DNA of 64,000 nt from Ciona savignyi (Eukaryota; Chordata; Ascidiacea; Phlebobranchia; Cionidae), in the NCBI GenBank assembly GCA_000149265.1, contig CH001811.1, positions 218,222-282,221 of the forward strand, written 5' to 3'. The notes below the pieces were generated by a model that saw only the letters and a list, made by a program, of their open reading frames with translations, was not told the origin of the DNA and searched no databases. Below, in pieces: positions 22,901 to 46,502 of this stretch. The translations under genes and the position numbers were made by a program. Within the stretch, counting starts at the first letter, position 1, and each line of letters opens with the position of its first letter.

Positions 22901-22990
22901 TCTAGTGAAACTCATAATAATCATTTTGTGTCGCATTTAAACGATGAAGAGAGAAATGTGTTATACCAGTTATCCACAATGACCCAGTGA
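19919..22990 (+). CDS. IPO9: Importin-9 (importin-beta family nuclear import receptor), single exon
   Basis: HEAT-repeat carrier that imports histones, ribosomal proteins and other basic cargo in a Ran-dependent way. One uninterrupted frame gives 1023 aa; human IPO9 is 1041. The frame extends upstream to 19895 only through a TTG, so the ATG at 19919 is taken. An importin-beta N-terminal region is visible at about 25-85 (LAVRQLSSLILKHYVEIHW). Conserved stretches include SAIAHWDWPDEWPQL, HGAMRVLTEFCRE, IRTRSRAVEIF, QFVEDEDEETFSF, KIHEACYLAIGSV, FLKYSNDP and EGIRTRSKTAKEPEKWT. An acidic loop rich in Asp, Glu and Ser at about 927-980 precedes the conserved C-terminus (FVSHLNDEERNVLYQL). The complete lack of introns is odd for this gene and for this gene-dense, intron-rich window. 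Orthology is very secure. Confidence 0.97.
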   Translation: MSAQTTSKENLRAHVLELLGALLAPDHGTRTAAESQIKSLEALNEFGVLLAEITVNTEHSLAVRQLSSLILKHYVEIHWIKLADKFQPPETSPEAKSLIREILPRGLGDGNSKIRSSIAYAISAIAHWDWPDEWPQLCSQLIQTIRSGEPDLVHGAMRVLTEFCRELTDTQIPHIAPVILPELLKIFVQQDHFSIRTRSRAVEIFNTCICMIHTMGDMGMINNILTPNFISELTQALTKALQTANGPTSDFGLKKDILKTLINLVRNVPKQMGETVPLVLTTVWQELINGAEYYVRKDVNCSEEDLETATDSDGELLSFGSLVYSIFDFIESLLDSHKFRKVVKKSLDELIYYLIMYMQVTEEQSQIWMQNPDQFVEDEDEETFSFSIRISAQDLFLACCRDFKKESSSGLIIAIQRHLSEAQVKQNNGDQNWWKIHEACYLAIGSVQSLVLEALERSYVQFDINSFVTQVVFNNLNSADLLAGRALWVASRFSKVMPRDTLMKFLEATVHGLDESHSAVIRISAVRAVFAYCDHLSQTDLVQLLNPYLSALLNGLLNIVTQASIEVLALVLETIRVVLSINTEITTQYQDRVIPIGIAVFLKYSNDPLVASLASDLLTELASHGTCNQQLQEKLLPTLISIFNAPADKVTPGLVAMAIEILGNIVRKMKQPLETPFINLAFPAMVKCAVKSDDNAILQNAGECTRAYISVALDQLLIWADADGNGGAFYIMQLISLLLSPKLTEHSASFAGRLVSLFLGKAGDRLSNGNVEEILSSVLLKLEHSKTLTVAQSLLLIFAHLFNSRTESVVSFLSSLPCTSAESALHYVMSEWCDKQTMFYGSYDRKVSTVALSKILEYGIASNDARLMSINVKGDRIFSEGIRTRSKTAKEPEKWTMTPLLVKIYKLLLNELQSQFESSMKEKDFFEWEEDSGDESENDADDGRQTLSDLLNENSVIGVDSESDFDDDDSEVTSDPINQINLRDFISALVSGFASSETHNNHFVSHLNDEERNVLYQLSTMTQ

Positions 22991-23537
22991 TCAAACTTGC
23001 GCTGTGTGTAGCAAGCCTATGCTGTATACATTAAATACCATGCTATACTAGTGTACCCAAGTACACTCAATTACATTCTATCGCTGACATATGCATAACC
23101 GTGATAGGCTGGTAATGTTTGGATTACAAAAACTCCCCAAGTATTTAATATCAATTGCATTATATGATGTAATATCTCTTACAACGTAGCCACAAAAGAT
23201 TTCTAATGTTTGTTAAAATCAAAGGTTTTGAAACATTTATGGTAAAGATTTATCTGTAGTTAAACAATACCTGGTAAGCACTGTGCAACCGTCACTAAGT
23301 TATATGTCTAACTTAAGCAATGTTAAAAATTTCGTTAGCTTACCATTAAAACATATTTACAAATGCTGTTTGTGTAGCAAAGTAGCTAAGTGCCCAATTA
23401 TAGGTTCACACGATCTTTTATGACAACATAATTGCATGTTCTAATCGTGGTTGAATGCTTTTTAACTTTGTTTCAGTTTGGAGTGTGAGTCGAATTAAAT
23501 TTTTTTGTAACCAAAGAACACCAATTGTGACATCACA
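22991..23537. other. IPO9 3' flank and NCAPH2 5' flank
   Basis: ATTAAA at about 23030 could end the importin-9 message. The spacing of 547 bases to the next same-strand start codon is wider than the near-zero gaps usual for ascidian operons, so co-transcription is not suggested. No other element seen. Confidence 0.5.
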
Positions 23538-26500
23538 ATGGTAGATACCCATCAAAAATATGACTTCTTGCTCCATCCTATAAAGGATTTGACGAAGAAT
23601 TGGCAAATCGATATCGCCAATGTGTTAGAGGATTACCTTACGGAGGTGAGGGTCACTTGGTCATAACCCATTAATACAAGGATCGCTTAGGTGTAATTTC
23701 ACTTTCATCCACTGTGTTGGATTATTTAATTGTAAAAATTTAAGGCAATCATAGGTAAGCATCTATTGCTCAGCCCACATTATAGATGAAGCTTTTGGTC
23801 TAACTCCTTAGAAACAAGATGACCACATTTGGTCATTTTGACATAAGTGTGCCCATTCAAAATATAAAAATTCTAGATTTCTTTTCGAAAAAGTTAAAGT
23901 CTCTTTGAAAAGCTTTATGATATATCTTTTAAAAACAGCAAAAATAAACATACCTTTGCATTTGAAGTTATTAAATAAAATTTTTTTATTATCTTTTCAA
24001 ATTCCAAGAAGTTTATGACTGCTTTGGTATAATTTTGGGGTAAAACTTCCCCAATTTTTTTTTATTATGTTTTTTTTGTAACAAAAAATGTTTTTTGTTA
24101 ACACCAAGGTGCAAGAGCACTACAGAGAATACCTGGTTAAACTGCATAATTTGCACCAAAGTAATCTCGCTTCTAAAGGGTCAAAGCTCCGTACGTGTAG
24201 ATTTGAATACATACTCTGAAACAAAACCCCTTTAATTCTAAATGCTAAATATTGTTGTTGTTTAACCCCTAGCCAGTACTGCAAAAAGTATCTATAGTAT
24301 GTGCACATTAATGACGAAAAAATGTTGTTTAAACAGGGTGCTTTAAATTATAGGTTTCTAAAAACAGTTATAAAATGTCAAAAAGCGCCAATTGAAGACC
24401 AAATAAAATTTACCAAGTAAATTAAATAAAACAAACTTTCATCTCTGTGATTCTGAAAATAGCAGATTTTCAGGCGATTGCTTTCAACCATTAAGAAAAT
24501 GCCATTGGCAAAAAACATTATGAGTACACAGTATTTATAAAAAAATACTTAAATAAATCATGATTTTTTTAACTGATACTAAAATGGACTACCTTTCCCT
24601 CAGTTGGATAAAATGATGTTTTCGTTCGACAACGGCAAAACGACAGTCAACTTTGCAGAAGCCTCATTCATGATCCAAGGAACAGCTTGTGTGTGGAGTC
24701 GTAAAGTGGACCATCTCCATTCATTGGTCCACCAGACTTTGGAGATGGTTAAAAACAACAAGTTAGTTTGTGTTTGTTTTTTTGATTGATTAGCTCCATT
24801 TTGTACGAATTAGGAAATTTAAATGTATAATGAAACTCTTCCATGCAAGTATCTTACAAATTTAAAAAAGCGAAAATAATCATAGTTTTTTTTCCTACAA
24901 CGCGAGCTCTGCATATGCTATAATATAAGAGGTTACACAACTAAGAGGTATTCTTACAACAGATTGAATAGAACATTTCATATTTACCTCTGTGTAAAAG
25001 AAAATTTTTATAACATCGACAAGGGTTATGGTTAGATTCCTTGAGCCCATTTGGGTTATCGGAGATATTACATTCTACCTTCCACACTCATTTTAAAATG
25101 CATCACACAGAAGAGGAGGACAGGATGATACGGAGGTGGAATCTTCCAATGAGCCTCGGAATTACACCGACCAAGATGATAAGGTGGTTGTTGGTCATTG
25201 CCCATATTTTGTTAATAGTTGTACTCCTGGTCTCCTGGATCTATTACAGTGAATAATGGTTTGTTTATTTATATCAATTTTTTCCATAAAAAAGCTTTAT
25301 ACAATGTTATCGAAGAAGCCCCATACCATGCTGGAGCTATTACAAGGTAGGGATGGTTGGTTCTTAGGTTCTAATCTTAAGGGTTGGAAGCCGGCTTTAT
25401 TTATGGGTATTGTAACATAGCTTGTGTCCACCTTAGAGTTGTTAAAGCAATCAAAATATGTGGTGGTTGGTTCATATCCTTGTAGGTGGCAAGCTGGGCT
25501 TTATCTAGGGGTATCACACATCACCCAATGCTCACAGTCTAAACCAATAACCCCCAACCCTAAAAATCCCTAATCTTATTTTAAACCTTTCAGTTCCTCA
25601 ACTTGAACAATCTAACCTTGGCTCCGAAACCCCTAACCCAAACCGAGGAAGCCACATTGTTACCCATGGGTTTGACTTTGTTAGGGGGTCCTGACATGGA
25701 TAACAGGGGAACACCCTTTGTCAAGTGAGTGTATGTACTTATATTGTATCCACTTCTAAATGTTTAATTCCTGTTTATAATGTTGTTTGTACATTGAATT
25801 GTATCACTTAGGGATTTGCTAATGAAAATATAACGATAGTTGTCTAATCTAAAATAGCTTCCCCATTTCTCGGTAAATCATCTTTCAGATATCTTTCCTT
25901 GCAATTACTCAGAATCTAAATTTCTTAAATTGGATATTGCTTCGTATGTGTCAGAGTATCTATAGATATGCTTTTCTAAGTAACCATTTTGTTTTTTGGA
26001 TTAAATATATATTGGTTGGTGTTACAATTAAAAATATTGGTGGTTATCACATGGTTGGCACACTTAGTTCATTTTTGATTGTAAAATTGTTTTTTATTAT
26101 AAGATGTAAATTTTACAAAAATTACAAATCCATTTAGTTGCTGTCAATGTTTCCATGTTTTTAATGAGTCTGCTTTTGGTAAACAATGTTTTATGAACAA
26201 AACAATCATAATTATGACATCACACAGCGCACGAGGGGAAATATTCAACTATTACAACGACTTCTGGTCCAACCAAGCCACACCAATGTTGGATGGTTGT
26301 GTTCTGTTAGAACAACCATATCTGCAAACCAATCAAATCCACCATACTGGTTAGTTATTTGAGCTGTATTGCATGGATTTGTGGAACAATTCGATAGGAT
26401 AGTGTTTAACCCCATAGAATAAGTAAACGAAGAGTCACACTGGAAATCATTAGATCACCGATAAAATACATAAGAAAGTGTTATTACAAGGGCAATCATC

Positions 26501-29500
26501 AGATTTCCTTCTGCCCACTGTCGGATCACTAAAGCTATTGCAGTTTGATTTTACAACCGCTGGGCTGCGTGTAGACCGCCAATGCTTTTACCGATTAAAG
26601 AATAATTAAAGCAAAATCGACAAAACTCAAGTTGTATTTTATGTTAATGAAAACCATTATCGGGAAAATTGGTAATTTTAAGTCTACATTCCTGGTACTG
26701 GTGTGTAAACTTGGATCACTAGCAGTCGTAAGCAGTATTGAAGAGGCGAGATATGAAAATCTACTTATCGAATCATAATCCATTTGAAATTAAAGTTACA
26801 GAAGATTAAGTCCCTTTGCCTACATTTTTAATTTATATATTTTTTGCTTTTAATCCATAGAATTTAATCCATAAATTTCTGAACTCAGTGTTAAATCTGC
26901 CATTTTAATTCATCTAAATTTATTATTAAATTCCATCTGTTTTTAGCTCCTTCTGGTGATCATATTGTATTAAATGATGTGACAATGGAAGATGATGGTT
27001 GTCATAGTGACAATGATGATGTACATAATTTTGATAATGTACCCGATGATGTCACAGTAGAACAACAATCAAACAATGATGTCATAGAAGAAACGGTCAG
27101 TGATTATTTTTACTTAAACTTTTCAAATCGTAATCATTCATTCTGTTTTTAAAATAAAATTAATATGAGAAACTTTTAAAAGGATGTATAGGTAGATAAA
27201 ACTTCACTTTTGAGGAATATATATTTCTAAAACTCAAAAATGACTGATTCTGTAAAATTCTAAGAATCAAGTCTTATCTACCTATACTCTGATCCTATTT
27301 ACCCGTATGTCAAAGTAAAACAAATACAGCGATTGATCTTAAAGACCAAATTGGGCACATCTGCCAATATAGATTCAACAATCAACGATATGTAGAAACG
27401 ATAGCATATCAAGAAAAGTTTTTTTTACAAAATATGATCTATTTTCAGGTTGAAATACGTCAACTACGGCAGCGACAGAGGCAAACGACAAATGTAGTTG
27501 AGGTAAATATACATAAGCCCATACTGTTAGTTCTATGGTAATACATTGACCCAGCAGTTGAAAGGTTGTGGAATCGAAAAAGCTGCTAGCTAGTTACACG
27601 AAACCATACCTTGCTCAAATTGAGTGGAATTTTTATGTTTGTCAAAGGCAGGGCACTCTGTAATACGGTTTTTAACTTGGATGTGAACATGTATTCCAAT
27701 AAAAACAGTGTTAAAATGCCCCATATTATATTTTCTCAACCCAGGAATAAATAACCTTACAACCCAGTTACAATGGTGGAAATTCCAACTTTGATTCTGA
27801 TCTAGGCTGAGACTGTAGAAGAGAATTCACCCGAACCCCCACCAATGTTGGACCCCCATTCTGTTTGCGCCGAGTCGCTATGGCAACCCAAACCCTTCAA
27901 GAAGGGGAACACCTCCCGTCTGCCACCAAGTGTTCAGAACACGAACAAGAGAAAACGTGGTGGTTGTCGGGCCGATAATGACATCATGTTGCTGAGTGAC
28001 TTCATCGATGACATCAGTAGGTTTTTTTTTTGTGTGGCATCATGTTTTCCTGTATTTAATTAACTTACCTCTTCAACCTGGTCATTAAAAATTTAAAGGA
28101 TTCTCGTCAATTAGAAACAAATAATGTACTGCTGAGAAAAACAAAATCAGAAATATTGGGATTAAGAAATGCTCACAAAGAAATACTTGAACAATTAAAA
28201 GTGTGTTGATAATCAAACAAGACTTTTAATTTGAATGATTCATTAAATACGACTGGGGTAAAGAAATAGTGGCTTGCTGTAGATATTTATAGAAAATTTA
28301 TGCCATTGACAACTAACATATAAGCATCTGTAGGCCTATAAATAACATTGGAGTTTCCGGGTTATTTTTGATAACCTCGTTTCAATTTCAGTTTCTTCCT
28401 ATTTACCAAAATTGTCATAAACCTGATTTTGCAACAAATGTGATATTAAAGTTAGAAAGATCTCTAACGTACATACATATAGCGATTTAAGATTTTCCTA
28501 TTAATTTTTCAGACACAAAAATCTGGGGCAAAACATCGAAAGCTGAAGAAATTGAGAGAAAACGGAGATTTGGGATTTGGAAGACGGTGAGTTTGTGGGT
28601 TTTTGGGAATTGATGGAGTTTTCTAGCAAATGTTTGAAGTTGATTTCCCCCAACACTAACACGTTGGGTTATGTGTATAAAACTAAAATAAGATTAACAA
28701 GGTGCTTGGTAAAATGGGCTTTAGGGTTCAACCACTGAAGATTGATGGTCAATAGGTTATGACATTACTGATTTGAATTTTACCCTGACCACTTTCTGCC
28801 CAGTTGTGTCTGTGACCAAGTCATTAAATGGAAGTTGTCTTAATCCAGTGGATTCAAATGCGATAATTTATTAACTAAATATATGTCGGATATCAAATAC
28901 AACATACAGTAATATCTTGAAATACTAGCTTTTTACCACCAGTTAATCTGACAATTATCCATGTCGTAGCATCTGCGAGTTGTAGTAATCACCTTCTGAC
29001 CCCCTAAATTACCCATCTCACCCACAGCTACGCCGCGACCACCCACCAAAGAAAGATAAAAATCGAAGAATTGGTAAATTTTCTTGAAAATATCCAATTC
29101 TAATTTTAATTAAAAACAACTGATTCTCAGAATTCAATGAACCAGTTGATGAGGTCTTTATTCCTGAAGACAATGCTGATGATGATAATGATTATGATGT
29201 CATAGATGATCATTCATTACCCATTGATGATCTCATAATGGATGTTGAACAGAACAAAGAAAGTAAGTCCGCAGTTATTTAAACGTCCGCAAGTTACCCC
29301 ATGCCTTCAGTCGAGTTTCTGTATTTGTAACAGAGTGTGGATCGTTAATTTATATCATCTTTGGTGGAAAGCCAGACTTGTTTGTGAGTGAAAAATGAAA
29401 TGCAAGGGTTTGTCCACAGGTATCACAAGACACCATCTGCCCAAGTTGTTGAAGATATTACTGTGTATGAATACCACTAGTTCAGTTCAGTTTATTTTTT

Positions 29501-30924
29501 CGCTCCATTATTACATTAATGAAGAATAGCACAGTTAAAATTAAAGAAAAAAGCACAAAAAAGGATCAGGATAAAATAGTATAGTTAAACAGTAGTGAAG
29601 ACATGTCAGTAAATACACATGGTTTAACGAGAAAAAGGGTGTTGTAGACATTAACTTAATTAAGCTAGATAATTAGACATCACTTCACCCCTTCTCTTCC
29701 CCCATTCAGGCGCTCCCCCGGTACAAAACGACGCGATCCAAAGTTGTATCGATTCCATTGAAAGTTATGAGGATCTTGTGCGACACCATGTGGAAAAGTT
29801 TTACACGTCGGCGAAACTACATCGGCACGAGACAGATCTGTCTCAACGGGTGCTGGAGTGGGAAGACTCCATCACACCTTTTTTGGAGGCAGAGGTGGGT
29901 GAATAGGGTTATCCGGAGTTCTGTCAGAACTTTTCGGGTGTAGTCGTCAACTTTCGTCTTCACTTGATTAGCTCTATTGGTAAGAGCATCATGAGAACAG
30001 TGGTCTTCAGACAGCTGAAAAGTTTTGGGATCAAAAGTAGCCACTGAGTAGTCAGTTGCATCCTTCGGCAACCATTTTAGCGGATATAGCCTGAGCACAG
30101 TGAATTTATGGTTTGCACTAAAACTGATGAAACGTTTTATTACATACAACCCATTACAATAGCTGTAGCAACCCGACAGTGGACATGAGATAATCTAAAG
30201 GTTATCTGTGTATTAACGTCCCTGTGTTTTATCAGTTTACTGCCTTTATTGAAACATAAAATCCCCATTTCATCCCCAGAACGGCCACCCCGAGTTCGAC
30301 ATCCATCAGAACGGAGATGACGTGATGAGGAAGTTCGATCGGGTGGGGCAGGAGATGATGTTCCTTGATGTCGTACAAGGGGAATCCCCGTGGTCCGTGT
30401 GCCGGAGATTTTCAGCGACGTTACAACTGGTGGGAACTTGTGCTCAGATTCGAGTTTTGGGAGTTTTTGTAACGTGTTTGAGTTGTTTAAATTTTTTGTA
30501 TGGACATTTAAATAAGGAAAAAATAATTAGATACTGTTGAGTTGGAGCAATGTAAAATGGTTTTCTCAGTTGCATAGTAATACATTTAAGCCCACAGTCG
30601 AGACACTGGAGCATTTACAGTGTGTTGATAACTTGCCATGACTTTTAATTTGGGCAATGCATTAGATACGGCTGGGTTGGAGAAATAAGGCTGGCTCCAG
30701 GTTTACAGTAATACGGCAGGCACATTCTAAAAATCGAGTAGTTACCCAAAGACCTTATCGTTCTAGTTATGTGCTCACTCACTTATCCCCACCCACAGGC
30801 CAACGACAGCAACTTTCACCTCCACACAAACCCCGACTTCAATTCCACTGTCAATTCACTCCAGTTAAAATTGCTGAGTAAGCAAAAGTCACGTGAACGA
30901 CTCGACGATTATTTACCTTTATGA
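23538..30924 (+). CDS. NCAPH2: Condensin-2 complex subunit H2 (kleisin beta)
   Basis: Kleisin subunit that bridges the SMC2-SMC4 heads in condensin II, acting on chromosomes in the nucleus. Exons: 23538-23645, 24604-24761, 25111-25183, 25594-25724, 26228-26349, 26947-27095, 27449-27502, 27806-28016, 28513-28586, 29028-29073, 29131-29262, 29710-29894, 30280-30429 and 30799-30924. They total 1719 nt, in frame, 572 aa (human about 605). The N-terminal domain is clear: LLHPIKDLTKNW then FSFDNGKTTVNFAEASFMI and QGTACVWSRKVDHLHSLV. The middle is acidic with KPFKKGNTSRLPPSV and a basic KRKRGG patch. The C-terminal domain has HHVEKFYTSAKLH, LSQRVLEWED, FDIHQNGDDVM, FSATLQLAND and LLSKQKSRERLDDY. The join between exons 8 and 9 is the least certain: an open coiled-coil-like frame at 28099-28200 lies between them but does not fit the phase. 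Introns contain SINE and family-2 repeats. Confidence 0.92.
26392..26550 (-). mobile_element. Decayed SINE fragment
   Basis: CAAGGGCAATCATCAGAT, CTGCCCACTGTCGGATCACT and AAGCTATTGCAGT correspond to the body of the tRNA-derived SINE. The tRNA-like head is missing. It lies in an NCAPH2 intron. Confidence 0.55.
29966..30230 (+). mobile_element. tRNA-derived SINE copy, full-length
   Basis: The head GATTAGCTCTATTGGTAAGA reads like a tRNA A box region, and about 50 bases on comes GTTTTGGGATCAAAAGT, a B-box-like stretch. The body then shows the family blocks in reverse orientation relative to the 31073 copy (GTAGCAACCCGACAGTGG, TGTATTAACGTCCC). It lies in the NCAPH2 intron between exons 12 and 13 of the model. 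Confidence 0.7.
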
Positions 30925-31978
30925 TTTCTATGTTTCGATTTGTATTAGCATATTTCTTCGTTTTTAACTTTCATGTCCGCATTGAATACTTTCTCTTCCA
31001 TCTCAATCATACAAAATAAGTAATAAGAGAAATCTTGTGCATTTTTAATTGATTATATTAACAAAAACAATTGGATAGGATGTTTATCTCTGTGAATGGG
31101 AAAACCAAGGGATTTAACACACTGGCAATCGTCAAATCGCCCTGCGCCCACCGTTGGGTTACCAGATCTATTATAGTGTGTTATGTATGATTCACACGTC
31201 CCTTTAATTTAGAACCCAATAATCCGCTGGTTTCAGGCAATATCCGTTAAGTACCTTGCCCAAGGACACAACCGACTAGCTAGCGACCAGTTTCGAACCT
31301 GCAAACATTCAGCTGAAAGGCGACGTACTAATCTGTCAGACAAAGATAGGTGAAATGTGAAGCCAGTTTTAATCACAGATAGGACATTGAGTACCAACAG
31401 TCAATTTAAGTGTGAAGAGTCTTGCTTTATCACGGTTATCATTAGACTATCTTAGCAGTCAATGCTATTACGGTGTGGGGTTCATTTATATCCTGATGGG
31501 TACAGACCGCCACACTTCATCCATGGATATTGTAGTAGGAGCTAAGAGTGTGTGGATCTTCGACTTAGTTAAGCTTATGGGTTAAAAGCCAATCTTTATC
31601 CAGAAGTATCAATAGCTAGTTAAGCTGCTGGTGCTGTTACAGTTTGTTTTTGACTTGATCATTACAACAAGATGCAAAGCAGGTTTTGGTTTATTATGGT
31701 TAATTAAGCAAATAATACATGATCACCCCATACACTGCGGGTTTGTACAATTGATTGGTCCCGGCACCTAGACTGTGGTGTGCAAAGGAAAAACATCAAA
31801 ATTAATAATTTACAAATAAATAACTACGCTCTACTGTTTGAATTGTTAATTCGGAGAAAAAAAAATTATGCAGGGGCGGGTTTTTACACAGGTTTATAAT
31901 ACGGTAGAAACAATAAAAAATCGTAAAAAACTGATTAACATAATGGATTATCAGTTCAGTGGGACTACCAATGGGGGA
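30925..31978. other. Convergent 3' intergenic region, NCAPH2 and paxillin
   Basis: Holds the two facing 3' UTRs, a SINE at 31073-31345 and pieces of repeat family 2 at about 31350-31640. No further coding exon is visible. Confidence 0.6.
31073..31345 (-). mobile_element. tRNA-derived SINE copy
   Basis: Well-preserved copy: GGATAGGATGTTTATCTCTG at the tail, GGCAATCGTCAAATCGCCCT in the body, and at the right end a tRNA-like head. Read on the minus strand this head has a B box close to GGTTCGAAACTGG. Confidence 0.8.
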
Positions 31979-43785
<11,807 letters not shown>

Positions 43786-44066
43786 ATATGGTCGTATCGT
43801 GTTGATGCGGTGTATGAGGTTTGGCCTGCCAGCTTAAAACCCACTATTATCCGTCTACATTGCAATACACAAGTTTGAATTGGAACGTGTACTTCTCTGC
43901 TATTTGGAACTTAAAACGTTTATTATACTGGGTAAAGATCAAGAATCTACAGAATCATGCCCAAAATTAACAATAGTTACATTGATCAAAAACTAATTGT
44001 TCTATATATATATTAACACACAACGCATCAGCCTTAAGTAAAATATTGTAGAAATATAGTTACAAA

Positions 44067-45153
44067 ATGTCTAACAAAGAAAGGTAAAACAGTTTTTAGG
44101 AAATCCTACTTTTAATGTTGTGTTATAAACGTTGTAATCTGAACGTTTCATCTTCAAACATTACCTTCTTTCAGTTTCATGGCTTCCTTTTTAAGAATTC
44201 GACTACATGGTAACTATTTTATTGATCAATTTTAAAACATTATATCCATTACAATTAACAAATATGAATTTTGCAGGTGTTTACTACATATCTTTTGCAA
44301 TCTTCTATCCGATAACAGGTAAAGTAAATATATATTGAGTGCAAATAAAGTTCGGCCATTTATTGTGTCTGTCTTTTGTGTGTCCCTTATTTTGTTAAGT
44401 TTTACATGACATAGAACGGTATAAAACACTGTTGTTGCAAGTTATCGATACATTCCACACTAAATACACAACATTCCAATGAACTCTGCTCCCAATAGAC
44501 TCTGCCATGCGTTGGTAACATTCCTATATCCTCTATAGAGCACTATGTCATTTTATATCCAAACCTGACAGGTGAAACAATGTTGTATTTAAGATATTAA
44601 CAACACTTCTACAGAGTTTATTAGCACATCATTTTATGCACTATTCTTTCTAACAAAAACAAAGGATATAAAACTGCACGTTTCGAGAAACTTTTAATAG
44701 ATAATGGTATAGGATATCCATGATTATTCCCTGTTAATGCATGGGGCATTATCACACTGTCAACTGTAGGATTGCTTCATGCCTATCTAACTTTTGCAAC
44801 AAAATATGGTTAAGAAAACATTACAACACTTTAAATGCACAACACTTTAAACATTGATGCTATTGTTTGTTCATTGCACAATACAAGCAACACTACCAAT
44901 TACAATTTAAAACAAGAAACAGGAAAACTCAAAGACACCAGAGGAACTGATGTTGAATTTATTTAAAATCACTACAATGCTGATGTAGCTATCATACGAG
45001 AATATCCCATACAATCCATAAGCCATACATATATGCATAAATAATAATATTTATAAACATATTTATAAATTACTTTGTTTTACAGAATTCCCAGCCAGGT
45101 TGTTTCTTAAATGTTTTAATTTACTTGATGTCCACTGTCAAGTTAAAGCTTAA
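44067..45153 (+). CDS. Small four-exon gene, 53-residue hydrophobic protein of unknown function
   Basis: Four very short exons, 44067-44083, 44175-44209, 44277-44318 and 45086-45153, join in frame (17+35+42+68=162 nt) from ATG to TAA. Each junction has a good signal: AAAG/GTAAAA with TTCTTTCAG/T, ACATG/GTAACT with TTTTGCAG/G, and AACAG/GTAAAG with GTTTTACAG/A. An in-frame stop lies 18 bases upstream of the ATG, and AATAAA follows the stop codon by four bases (45157). The protein starts MSNKESFMAS, then a basic patch (RIRLHG). A short hydrophobic segment, VYYISFAIFYPI, looks like one membrane helix, followed by a charged-poor tail. The FYPI after a single helix faintly recalls SMIM20/MITRAC7-type mitochondrial proteins; this is only a hint. 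Every exon is too short for ORF scanning. It is divergent from paxillin, whose first exon may lie just upstream. Confidence 0.6.
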
Positions 45154-46502
45154 AAAAATAAAGATAAATAAAAGGTAGAACTTCCAACACAAGAATCTAC
45201 ATGAAAGTTAACAAAGATTTGAGATAAACCTGAGGCACAAATCAGAGAAAAGCAATGCCAATCTATCTGGTGGTGATTTTCAAACCCCTTCCTATTTTCT
45301 CTAGTAGCCTATCCATTTAATATACGGTACAAATTGACTCCCGACCCCACAACAATCTCGTGTTTGCTAAATACTACAACAGACTGCTTTAAATATCAGT
45401 TTTTTTAGTAATTATGTTTATACTGCCCCACTAAATTAATATCGCACTAAAAAAATACTGTAATGTGGTAATAAAATGAAATGACACAGTCATGCGCAAT
45501 CTGAATTAAATACTAGTAGTACAAGTACAACAAACAAAAATTCGTCAATTTATTTTTTATATAACATTTCTTCGATCTATCATTGTTACCTTTAATGGTT
45601 CAAGAGAAATAAACGTGTAGTCATTACACAATTTTTTAAATTATTGCTGAAAGATTTGATTTCTTAATACCTCCATTCCAAGACGTCAAATGTATAATAG
45701 TTTTTAACATGATCTTGGGCATACAACAATGAAAAGTTTTAATTACATTTGTGAAGATTTACAATTTATATTTTTTAGGTTTGGCGTGCATTTTTAATAT
45801 CTGGTGTGTGCATTCACCATGCTTTCCAGGTTGGTCTAGGACCACAGAGTTTATAAGACATTTTTGTAAGTCTCACTCATAGATACAAAGCATGCACTAA
45901 ACCAACCTAAATCATCCATTGGCAGATCTTTTGGTTGACTTCTTTAAGATTTTCTTCAAGATATTTTCAAAAGGGTCAAGATTTAGGCCTTAGCCTCTCA
46001 ATTCTTTAATACGGTCGTTGACGTAGTATTCCTTGTTTGCCTATTTGTTTAAATCACCTAAACAATACAAAAAGTAAGTTTTAGGCATATAGCATATATA
46101 AATAATTCTTTATAGTGCTTGTTTGATTAATAACAATGCCACAAGAAAAAAAGAGCGAACTGATAAACGATAATTACTATTGACTGACATTTACCGTATA
46201 AACCTTAAAACATCAGGTAATCGTCAAACAAGATTCACATCTAACTTTCGTCGGGTTTACCACAAATCTGCTCATACCACTCAACTCCCCATAGAAAATT
46301 AGTGGAGTCCATGATCTCCAATCTCCATGGAGTCATTTTATACTCGACATCGAAATCATATTTCAAGAAAAATTCTAATAAAATGAAATTATTTTTTTTA
46401 CGAGGAAAATATTGGTTTCATTGTTTGAATGTCTGTAGAAAACTAATTGGTGTGTTGCCAAAGATGTTTTATATTATATATATATTTTTTAATTCATTAG
46501 AC

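Noticed and set aside
22990..23538. IPO9 and NCAPH2 as one trans-spliced operon
   Set aside because: A 547-base gap is much wider than the near-zero spacing known for ascidian operons, and no clear leader acceptor was seen before the NCAPH2 ATG.
29758..29943. Plus-strand frame starting in an NCAPH2 exon
   Set aside because: An out-of-frame shadow of the exon at 29710-29894.
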